Shown one piece after another: positions 1 through 5,929 of a stretch of DNA of 12,097 bases. The stretch is from NCBI GenBank assembly GCA_030043285.1, contig JASHXZ010000180.1, positions 1-12,097 of the forward strand, written 5' to 3'. Origin of the DNA: Xanthobacteraceae bacterium. Lineage in GTDB: Bacteria; Pseudomonadota; Alphaproteobacteria; Rhizobiales; Xanthobacteraceae. The position numbers and the translations under genes are program-made. Under the pieces are notes generated by a model that saw nothing but the letters and a program-made list of their open reading frames with translations, had not been told where the DNA came from and searched no databases. The stretch's first letter is position 1. The number at the start of each line of letters is the position of its first letter.

Positions 1-524
1 GTCTTGATCTTGCCGAGAAGTTTGCGCGCCGGCAGGTCGATCACCGAGACCGTGCCGTCCTCCTCGTTCTCGGTGTAAAGGCGCTGGCCGTCGGGTGCGA
101 TGATCAGGCGATGGCCGTTGGTCGAGCCGGAATCGATGGCGCCCACCACTCTGTTGCCGGCCGGATCGATCATCGCCACCACCGCGCTGTTTTCGCAGGT
201 GATGTAGATCAGCCCATCCGGGCCGAGCTTGAGCGTGTGCGGCGCCACGTAGGGCGAAAGATCGATGGTCGCGACGTGGGCGCGGGCGTGCAGATCGAAC
301 ACGCAGAGAAGATGCTGCGGATTGGGATTGCGGCCGTGGATGCCGTCGCCGAAGATCGGCACGTAGGCGCGGCCGGTTTCCGGCACGATGAGCAGTTCAT
401 GGACGGTCTTGGGAAAGCCGTCGATCACGATCTGCGTCGCGTAGGTCGCCGGGTCGAGAAACAGGACCTTGGCGCCCATCTTGTCGACCGCGATCATGCC
501 GTGCGAGTTTGTTGCGTTCGCCAT
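1..524 (-). CDS. YVTN/YncE-like beta-propeller protein, C-terminus outside window
   Basis: Reading leftward from an ATG at 524-522 gives 174 residues that stay open to the left edge, so the C-terminal part is missing. The start has a clear ribosome binding site, AGGGGA, 7 bases upstream on the minus strand. The protein has no signal peptide or membrane segment and is probably cytoplasmic. It shows about three and a half propeller blades of YVTN type: an inner strand, then a PDG turn (GPDG 101-104, APDG 143-146), an LYTEN/IYITC strand, a turn, then VSVID/VAMID. Each blade opens with a histidine (H8, H42, H96, H138), a register often seen in YVTN repeats. The family is a structural scaffold with varied roles (surface, metal or quinone-cofactor binding, lactonase-like), so no reaction can be assigned. 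It is divergent from the LVIVD propeller gene at 630, with about 105 bases between the starts. Fold confidence is high; function is unknown. Confidence 0.85.
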   Translation of the reverse strand, partial: MANATNSHGMIAVDKMGAKVLFLDPATYATQIVIDGFPKTVHELLIVPETGRAYVPIFGDGIHGRNPNPQHLLCVFDLHARAHVATIDLSPYVAPHTLKLGPDGLIYITCENSAVVAMIDPAGNRVVGAIDSGSTNGHRLIIAPDGQRLYTENEEDGTVSVIDLPARKLLGKIK

Positions 525-549
525 CGCTTTTTCCCCTGTCGTCGGGCGT

Positions 550-580
550 GAGATTTAGCGCATTCGTCCGTCGAAATCTC
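550..580. promoter_or_regulatory. Inverted repeat between divergent propeller genes
   Basis: GAGATTT (550-556) and AAATCTC (574-580) are perfect 7-base inverted arms separated by 17 bases, inside the only stretch that can hold promoters for both propeller genes. It could be an operator shared by the two. Arms this short can arise by chance, and no regulator gene is nearby to support it. Confidence 0.25.
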
Positions 581-615
581 GCGTCTTCGAAGGCCTGTCT
601 TGGAGGACTTTCGTT

Positions 616-633
616 ATGGAGGCTTGCCCATGA
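616..633 (+). other. Possible 5-codon leader ORF (MEACP)
   Basis: An ATG at 616 preceded by its own GGAGG (602-606, 9-base spacer) opens a frame of five codons ending in TGA at 631-633. That stop overlaps the ATG of the downstream propeller gene (630-632) as ATGA, the usual layout of translational coupling. The GGAGG used by the downstream gene (618-622) lies inside this mini-ORF. It may be a coincidence of two purine-rich stretches. Confidence 0.2.
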
Positions 634-1862
634 ATGCCATCGCGTCGCGCAACATAAAATTTCTCGGCCACACCGACCAGGGCGGCCGCGGCGACGGCGT
701 CCAGGTCATGGTCAATCGCGGCTTCGCCTATGTGGGCCATGGCTTTTCCAACGGCATCACCGTGATCGATGTGCGCGATCCGAAAAATCCGAAGCCGGTG
801 AATTTCATGCCATGCCCGCCGAACACACGGGCCCATCATCTGCAGACCGCGACCCATGAAAAATTTGGCGACCTGCTGCTGGCGGTCAACGGTCCGAGCG
901 TATGGACCATGCAGGTGAGCCACGAATCGTATTTCCAGGGCACGTCGGGCGACGCGCTGGCCGGCCAAAAGTTCACCACCGGACTGCGCGTTTACGATCT
1001 GGCGCGGCCGGAAGCGCCGCGCGAAATCGCGTTCCTGCCGCTCGGCGGACTGGGGCCGCACCGCATCTGGTACGTCGGCGGCCGCTATGCCTATGTCTCG
1101 GTCCACCTGCCGGAATTCTCCGACCACATCCTGGTCATCGTCGACATGGCGGAGCCGACGCGCCCGCAGGTCGTCGGCAAATTCTGGTTGCCCGGCATGT
1201 GGACCGGCGGCGGCGAGACACCGACCTGGCCGAAGGGCCGGCGCTATGCGCTGCATCACGCGCTGGTCGCCGGCAATCTCGCCTATAGCGCCTGGCGCGA
1301 CGGCGGCTTGGCGATCGTCGACATCGCCGATCCGGCAAAGCCGAAACTCGTCTGCCACCGCAACTGGGATCCGCCGTTCGGCGGCGGCACCCATTCGCCG
1401 CTGCCGCTGCCCGACCGCAATCTCCTGGTCGTCGCCGACGAGGCCAATTTCGCCGATTGCAGCCTCGGGCTGCGTTATGTCTGGATTTTCGACGTGCGCG
1501 TGCCGAGTAATCCAATCAGCATCGCGACCTTGCCGGTGCCGGACGACGCCGACTACTGCAAGAAGGGCGGCAATTTCGGCCCGCATAATCTCTGGGAAAA
1601 CCGACCGGGCGCGTTGCAAAGCTCGCGCTACATTTTCGTGACGATGCACAATGCCGGCGTGCGCGTCTACGACATCGCCAATCCGTTCCAGCCGCGCGAG
1701 GCCGGCTTTTTCGTGCCGCCCGATCCCGAGCGCATGGCCGATCCGCGGCCGAACCGGCCGCGCGTCATTCAATCGTGCGACTGCTTCGTCGACGCGGCCG
1801 GCATCATGTATCTCACCGACTCCAACGCCGGACTCAACATCCTGCAATTTGAGGATGCGTAG
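630..1862 (+). CDS. LVIVD-repeat beta-propeller protein
   Basis: This 410-residue protein starts at an ATG with GGAGG at 618-622, seven bases upstream. A TTG at 600 would add ten residues but is less likely. There is no signal peptide or transmembrane segment. Seven blade-like repeats can be read, each ending in a hydrophobic-VxD type strand: ITVIDV (43-48), LRVYDL (119-124), ILVIVDM (167-173), LAIVDI (227-232), VWIFDV (284-289), VRVYDI (344-349) and LNILQF (402-407). This is the LVIVD pattern, so a seven-bladed propeller is expected. Five consecutive blades (2 to 6) open with histidine: H69/H70, H144, H209/H210, H255 and H319. These would lie at equivalent places near the propeller axis, which suggests a possible metal site. 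The catalytic role is unknown; metal-dependent propellers such as methanethiol oxidase/SBP56 are an analogy, not an identification. SBP1 follows 89 bases downstream on the same strand, so the two may be co-transcribed. Confidence 0.88.
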   Translation: MNAIASRNIKFLGHTDQGGRGDGVQVMVNRGFAYVGHGFSNGITVIDVRDPKNPKPVNFMPCPPNTRAHHLQTATHEKFGDLLLAVNGPSVWTMQVSHESYFQGTSGDALAGQKFTTGLRVYDLARPEAPREIAFLPLGGLGPHRIWYVGGRYAYVSVHLPEFSDHILVIVDMAEPTRPQVVGKFWLPGMWTGGGETPTWPKGRRYALHHALVAGNLAYSAWRDGGLAIVDIADPAKPKLVCHRNWDPPFGGGTHSPLPLPDRNLLVVADEANFADCSLGLRYVWIFDVRVPSNPISIATLPVPDDADYCKKGGNFGPHNLWENRPGALQSSRYIFVTMHNAGVRVYDIANPFQPREAGFFVPPDPERMADPRPNRPRVIQSCDCFVDAAGIMYLTDSNAGLNILQFEDA

Positions 1863-1930
1863 CGCGTCTTTTAGTTGCGCGCATCGCCATCATTGCCTTG
1901 CCGCATGCTGCTATGCTTCATCAACGGCAT

Positions 1931-1944
1931 CGATCGTCCGGAGA
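1931..1944 (+). repeat. Conserved leader block upstream of SBP1 (copy 1)
   Basis: CGATCGTCCGGAGA lies just before the SBP1 start codon and includes its ribosome binding site. The same block, with one difference, precedes SBP2 at 5911-5924. The match extends the paralogy of the two binding-protein genes into their leaders, so the duplication probably included upstream sequence. Confidence 0.55.
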
Positions 1945-1951
1945 TGATGTC

Positions 1952-3010
1952 ATGAGCCCTCGTATCCACGCCCGCACGCCGCTGTCCCGCCGCCGCTTTC
2001 TGAAAAGCTCAGCACTTGCTACAGGCGCGCTCGCCGCGCCGGCGCTGTCGTTTCGCGCCCGCGCTGCGGCGCTCAAATCCGTGACCTTCACGCTCGATTG
2101 GCTCTATCAGGGCGCCAGCGTCGGGTTTCTGGTGGCGCAAGAGAAGGGCTTCTATCGCGAAGCCGGTCTCGACGTGACTGTGCTGGCCGGCAAAGGCTCC
2201 GGCACCACCGCACAGCTTGTTGCCAGCAAGGCGACGCCGATCGGTTTTTCCGACGGCTTTGTGGTCGCCAACAGCGTCGCCAAAGGCATGGCGATCAAGA
2301 CCGTCGGTACGATCTACCGGCGCGATCCAGCCGCCATCATGGTGCTCGACGAGTCGCCGATCAAATCGCTCAAGGACCTCGAAGGCAGAACCGTAGCGAT
2401 GACCGCGGGCAGCGCGCAATTCCAGCAATGGCCGGCCTTCGTCAAAGGCGCCGGCATCGATCCAAACAAGATCAGCATCGTCAACATCGACCCGGCCGGC
2501 ATCGGTCCGGCTTTGGTGAGCGGCAAGGTCGACGCCATCGGCGGTTACGTGTTCAGCTACGCGCCGAGCATCGAGGTGCGCGCCAAGAAGAAGCTGCGCA
2601 TGTTCTGGTTCGCCGATTCGGGCGTCACCATCGTGTCGAACGGCATCATCGTCCACCAGGACATGCTCAAGAGCGATCCCGATCTCATCCGCGCCTTTGT
2701 GCCGCCGTCGATCAGAGGCTTCATCTATGGCCGCCAGCACATGGACGACGCGATCGCCGCCGTGAAGAAATACAATCCAACCGCCGACGCCGCGGTCACC
2801 AGGCGCGAGTTCGAATTGTCGTGGGAGACCTGGGTCTCGCCGAACACCAAGGGTAAGCCGTTGGGCTGGGCCTCCGATGCCGATTGGGCCGGCACCATCG
2901 CGGTCCTCAAGCAGTTTGCCGGCGTCACCGCGCCGCTGACCACGAGCCAGCTCTACACCAACGCATTCGTGCCGAGCGGCGCCGATTATATGCCGCCGCA
3001 ACAAGGGTGA
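1952..3010 (+). CDS. Tat-exported ABC substrate-binding protein, NMT1/THI5-like (SBP1)
   Basis: A periplasmic solute-binding protein of 352 residues for an ABC importer. The ATG at 1952 has GGAG at 1940-1943 and places a textbook twin-arginine signal at the N-terminus: SRRRFLK (12-18), a hydrophobic stretch (about 19-34), then an A-x-A cleavage region near 36-40. The mature part begins with a TLDW motif (47-50), then VGFLVAQEKGFYREAGLDV (57-75), the classic opening of the NMT1/SsuA/TauA fold (PF09084). A GKGSG loop (80-84), GFSDG (98-102) and the FQQWPAF segment (about 157-163) follow. The family carries sulfonates, taurine, nitrate, pyrimidines and aromatic acids such as phthalate, so the ligand cannot be read directly. 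It is colinear without gaps with SBP2 at 5930-6988 and about 64 percent identical (hand count, 224 of 352). It lies upstream of the P450 gene and has no permease of its own; it probably docks on the ABC pair at 7002-8708. Confidence 0.93.
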   Translation: MSPRIHARTPLSRRRFLKSSALATGALAAPALSFRARAAALKSVTFTLDWLYQGASVGFLVAQEKGFYREAGLDVTVLAGKGSGTTAQLVASKATPIGFSDGFVVANSVAKGMAIKTVGTIYRRDPAAIMVLDESPIKSLKDLEGRTVAMTAGSAQFQQWPAFVKGAGIDPNKISIVNIDPAGIGPALVSGKVDAIGGYVFSYAPSIEVRAKKKLRMFWFADSGVTIVSNGIIVHQDMLKSDPDLIRAFVPPSIRGFIYGRQHMDDAIAAVKKYNPTADAAVTRREFELSWETWVSPNTKGKPLGWASDADWAGTIAVLKQFAGVTAPLTTSQLYTNAFVPSGADYMPPQQG

Positions 3011-3069
3011 GCGCAGCGGGGAACAGCATCGCGACTTGCGCTCAATCCCCGACGGTTTGGGAGCGTCAC

Positions 3070-4269
3070 ATGTCCGCCATCGCTGAAATCGACGCGCCGA
3101 CTATCGCAATCAATCCGTTCTCTGAATCGTTTTCCGACGATCCGTATCCGTTCCACGAACAATTGCGCGATGCCGGGCCGGTCGTCTGGCTCAGCAAATA
3201 CGGCATCTACGGCATGGCGCGATATGCGGAGGTGCAGGCGGCGCTCAACGATTGGCAGACCTTCATGTCCGGCGCCGGCGCCGGCATTCAGGACTTGCGC
3301 AAGGGCAACGCCTGGCGGCCGCGCAGCATCGTGCTCGAAGTCGATCCGCCGCTGCACGACGAGACCCGCGCCGTCCTCGCCCGCGTGCTGTCCGGGCCGG
3401 CGATCAAAAAGCTGCGCCCGGCTTTCGAAGCCGAAGCCGAACGGCTGGTCGAGGATTTGGTGTCACGCGGCACGTTCGATGCAGTCGACGACCTCGCCAT
3501 GGTGTATCCGCTCAAGGTCATGGGCGATGCGGTCGGCGTGCCGCTGCAAGACCGCGAATGCCTGCTGCCGTTTTCCAACATGCTGTTCAACTCGTTCGGA
3601 CCGGAAAACGACATCTTCCGCCAATCCATTACCGAGTCTGGCGCCGTGGTGAAGCAGCTGTTCGCTCAATGCGAACGCGCCGCGCTCTCGCCGGACGGTT
3701 TTGGCGCGCAGATTTATCAGGCGGCGGACGAAGGCCGCATCAGCGCAGACAAAGCGCCGTCGCTGGTGCGCTCCGTGCTGTCTGCCGGCTTCGACACCAC
3801 GGTCGCCGGCCTCGGCAACGCGATCTATGCGTTCGCGGTCAATCCCGATCAGTGGCAGCTCGTCCGCGAGGATCCCGCCGTGGGGCGCACCGCCTTCGAT
3901 GAGATCATCCGCTGGGAGTCGCCGGTGCAGACGTTCTTCCGCACCACGCCGCGCGCCGTCGCGTTCGAAGGCGTCCACCTCGAAGCCGACCGGAAAGTGC
4001 TCCTTTTCCTTGCCGCGGCCAACCGCGACCCGCGGCACTGGGACAATCCGGATCGCCTCGACCTGCGGCGCAAAACCATCGGCCATGTCGCCTTCGGCAG
4101 CGGCATCCACGTCTGCATCGGCATGATGGTGGCGCGGCTCGAGGCCGAGCTGTTGTTCGCCGCCTTCGCCAAGCGAGTCAAAGCCTTCGAGCTCGTTGGC
4201 GCGCCGAGGCGCCGGCGCAACAACACGCTGCGCACCTTCGCGAGCCTGCCGGTCCGGGTTGTTTGTTAG
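3070..4269 (+). CDS. Cytochrome P450, CYP199-like (para-substituted benzoate monooxygenase candidate)
   Basis: A soluble bacterial P450 of 399 residues, the usual length. The ATG at 3070 has GGGAG six bases upstream. Diagnostic motifs are complete: I-helix AGFDTT (239-244), ExxR as EIIR (278-281), and heme loop FGSGIHVCIG (342-351) with C349 as axial ligand. The N-terminus (INPFSESFSDDPYP), the LRDAGPVVWL stretch and SPVQTFFRTT (284-293) closely resemble CYP199A2/A4 of Rhodopseudomonas as I remember them. With a constant offset of nine, the CYP199A4 substrate contacts R92, S95, L98, F182, F185, R243, S244, S247, A248, V295 and F298 fall on R83, S86, L89, F173, F176, R234, S235, S238, A239, V286 and F289, all identical. 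CYP199A4 O-demethylates 4-methoxybenzoate and oxidises other para-substituted benzoates, so a similar substrate is inferred. Electron-transfer partners (ferredoxin and its reductase) are not in the window. It follows SBP1 by 59 bases, probably on the same transcript. Confidence 0.95.
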   Translation: MSAIAEIDAPTIAINPFSESFSDDPYPFHEQLRDAGPVVWLSKYGIYGMARYAEVQAALNDWQTFMSGAGAGIQDLRKGNAWRPRSIVLEVDPPLHDETRAVLARVLSGPAIKKLRPAFEAEAERLVEDLVSRGTFDAVDDLAMVYPLKVMGDAVGVPLQDRECLLPFSNMLFNSFGPENDIFRQSITESGAVVKQLFAQCERAALSPDGFGAQIYQAADEGRISADKAPSLVRSVLSAGFDTTVAGLGNAIYAFAVNPDQWQLVREDPAVGRTAFDEIIRWESPVQTFFRTTPRAVAFEGVHLEADRKVLLFLAAANRDPRHWDNPDRLDLRRKTIGHVAFGSGIHVCIGMMVARLEAELLFAAFAKRVKAFELVGAPRRRRNNTLRTFASLPVRVVC

Positions 4270-4293
4270 CGGCGACACCCGAAGGAGTGTGAC

Positions 4294-5727
4294 CTAAAAC
4301 CCCTTCGGCAAATCGTTCGCCCATTTGGCGCGCATGCGGGCGTCGAGCGCCTTGCTGGCGCGGGCGATGATGGGAAACGTCTTCTGCCGATTGAACGGGA
4401 TGCAGGCGTCGATCACGACGCGCGAATTGCGCCGGTCCTTTTCGGTGTCGTAGCACATCGGATCGAGCGCCGAGCTCCAGCCGCCATGGATGACGTCGAC
4501 CTGCATGCGCGGGTCGCAGCGCGTGCACATCGCCCAGATCACATCGTTGATGTTGGTCGGGTCGATGTCCTCGTCGACCACGATGGTCCAGCGGTTGCAG
4601 TAGGCCCCGGCATGGCAGTGCGAGGCGACCATGCCGGCCTGCTTGGCGTGGCCGCCGTAAAGCTGCTTGATCGCGACGGTCAGCATGAAGCGGCTGCCGC
4701 CGGCCTCATGCGCCCACACGCCTTTGACTTCCGGTATGCCGGCGGCTTCGAGCTGATTCCAAACCGCGCCGCACCGATAGGTGCCGAGATAAAACGTGTT
4801 GTCGTTGGGCGGCACCGCCGGAATGGCGCCCATCAGGATCGGATTGTTCCGGTGCATCATGGTGGCGATGCGGATCGCCGGCTCGGGCGCGCTGCCCGAG
4901 GCATAGTAGCTGGTCCACTCCCCGAGCGGCCCCTCTTGCACCTTGTCGCCGGGGTGGATGTAGCCCTCGAAGGCAATCTCCGAATTGGCCGGCACCGGCA
5001 ATCCGGTGCGCGGCATGGCGATCACTTCGACCGGCTCACCGAGGATGCCGCCGCCGGCTTCGAGTTCGTTCTTGCCGTACGGAATCTCGAGGCCCGCCAG
5101 CATGAACAGCGCCGGATGCATGCCGGCAACCACCGCAACGGGACACGGCTCGCCGCGGTCGTGGTACTTGCCCATGATGATGCGGCCATGTTTGCCGGGC
5201 GACATCATGATGCCCGCTACGTCCGGCGCATGGCTTTGAATGCGGTAGCAGCCGTAATTGAGCCAGCCGGAATCCGGATCCTTCATCACCACCATGCAGG
5301 CGGTGCCGATATAGGGGCCGCCGTCGTGCTCGTGCCAGACCGGCGTCGGTATCTTCTCGATGTTGACGTCGTTGCCCTCGAGCACGTTCTCGTTGAGCGG
5401 GCCGCCATTGACGGCCCGCGGCGGATGCGACGGCGCGTGCTTCATGTAGTTGCGCCACCATTGGATCAGCTCCATCTCGGAGGCTTGCGGCGGCAGCCCG
5501 AGCGCGACGTTGATGCGCGGCACCGAGGTGAGGATGTTGGCGACGATGCGGTGGCCCTTGGGAAAGCCCGGCACGTCGTCGAACAGCAGCGCCGGGTTGC
5601 CCATTTGGCGCTGATAGATGTCGACAAAGCCGCCGATCTCCTCCTTGGGCTCGGCGCCCTTGATGATCTTCAGCTCTCCGGCGGCTTCGACGCCGTTGAT
5701 CCAATCCCGAAGATCCTTGTTGGCCAT
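4294..5727 (-). CDS. UbiD-family prenylated-FMN decarboxylase
   Basis: A 477-residue UbiD-fold enzyme of full family length. The start ATG has GAGGAA five bases upstream on the minus strand. Family members use prenylated FMN, made by UbiX, to remove or add CO2 on aromatic or unsaturated acids. Features seen: WHEHDGGPYIGTACMVV (131-147) leading into the cofactor-binding segment NYGCYR (157-162), whose N157 and R162 match the Fdc1 metal ligand N168 and catalytic R173 by spacing; H180 matches ligand H191; ILGEPVEVIAMP (228-239); SEIAFEG (249-255), which supplies the conserved catalytic glutamate; and EGPLGEW (265-271). The length and the absence of fusions fit the 4-hydroxybenzoate/vanillate/phenolic-acid decarboxylase side of the family, but the substrate cannot be read from sequence. 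It is convergent with the P450 (24 bases between stops) and divergent from SBP2. The neighbouring CYP199-type enzyme makes a benzoate-derived substrate plausible. No UbiX gene is visible nearby. Confidence 0.95.
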   Translation of the reverse strand: MANKDLRDWINGVEAAGELKIIKGAEPKEEIGGFVDIYQRQMGNPALLFDDVPGFPKGHRIVANILTSVPRINVALGLPPQASEMELIQWWRNYMKHAPSHPPRAVNGGPLNENVLEGNDVNIEKIPTPVWHEHDGGPYIGTACMVVMKDPDSGWLNYGCYRIQSHAPDVAGIMMSPGKHGRIIMGKYHDRGEPCPVAVVAGMHPALFMLAGLEIPYGKNELEAGGGILGEPVEVIAMPRTGLPVPANSEIAFEGYIHPGDKVQEGPLGEWTSYYASGSAPEPAIRIATMMHRNNPILMGAIPAVPPNDNTFYLGTYRCGAVWNQLEAAGIPEVKGVWAHEAGGSRFMLTVAIKQLYGGHAKQAGMVASHCHAGAYCNRWTIVVDEDIDPTNINDVIWAMCTRCDPRMQVDVIHGGWSSALDPMCYDTEKDRRNSRVVIDACIPFNRQKTFPIIARASKALDARMRAKWANDLPKGF

Positions 5728-5750
5728 TGCAATTCCTCACGAAAGTCGCG

Positions 5751-5771
5751 CCGATGTCGGCCGATGCTCGG
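5751..5771. promoter_or_regulatory. Tandem CCGA-N2/3-TCGG elements in UbiD leader
   Basis: CCGATGTCGG (5751-5760) is followed directly by CCGATGCTCGG (5761-5771). Each has half-sites CCGA and TCGG, so two small palindromes sit head to tail about 25 to 45 bases before the UbiD start codon. This could be an operator or just local GC-rich repetition. Confidence 0.2.
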
Positions 5772-5863
5772 CAATTTCGGTCGATGAGGCAACTGCAATT
5801 TGCCGCTACCTGCGCTTGCCGAGCGACTGTTTGCTTTTTTAAAGAGCGGCGACATGCCGCGTG

Positions 5864-5893
5864 GTGACAGCGCCGCCAGCTTGCCTGTATGGT
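5864..5893 (+). promoter_or_regulatory. Candidate sigma-70-type promoter for SBP2-ABC operon
   Basis: GTGACA (5864-5869) and TATGGT (5888-5893) are separated by 18 bases, giving a -35 with one mismatch and a -10 with two mismatches to the housekeeping consensus. Transcription would start near 5900 and leave a leader of about 30 bases before the SBP2 ATG. A TATG-centred element also occurs upstream of SBP1 (TATGCT at 1912-1917), though no matching -35 is clear there. Confidence 0.35.
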
Positions 5894-5910
5894 GTTTGCA
5901 TCCCGCGCGC

Positions 5911-5924
5911 CGATCGTTCGGAGA
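5911..5924 (+). repeat. Conserved leader block upstream of SBP2 (copy 2)
   Basis: CGATCGTTCGGAGA differs at one base in 14 from the block at 1931-1944 and occupies the same place, ending with the GGAG ribosome binding site of the binding-protein gene. Confidence 0.55.
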
Positions 5925-5929
5925 ACCTC

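Noticed and set aside
555..1847. Long open frame antisense to the LVIVD propeller gene
   Set aside because: It is the GC-rich shadow of a well-supported gene: no recognisable domain, composition rich in Arg/Ala/Asp/His, and it would cross the promoter region of both propellers.
1862..1882. GCGCG...CGCGC inverted repeat after the LVIVD stop
   Set aside because: Five-base arms with an 11-base loop in GC-rich DNA and no T-run; likely chance.
1863..1951. TPP riboswitch ahead of the THI5-like binding protein
   Set aside because: NMT1/THI5-like proteins can bind thiamine precursors, but no CTGAGA core or thi-box-like sequence occurs here or at 5860-5929.
4275..4290. Possible hairpin between the P450 and UbiD stops (ACACCC-GAAG-GAGTGT)
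   Set aside because: Only six base pairs with one mismatch and no T-run; too weak to call a terminator.
4486..5787. 433-codon open frame antisense to the UbiD gene
   Set aside because: Codon-composition shadow with no domain; the opposite strand has an intact UbiD protein with cofactor and catalytic motifs.
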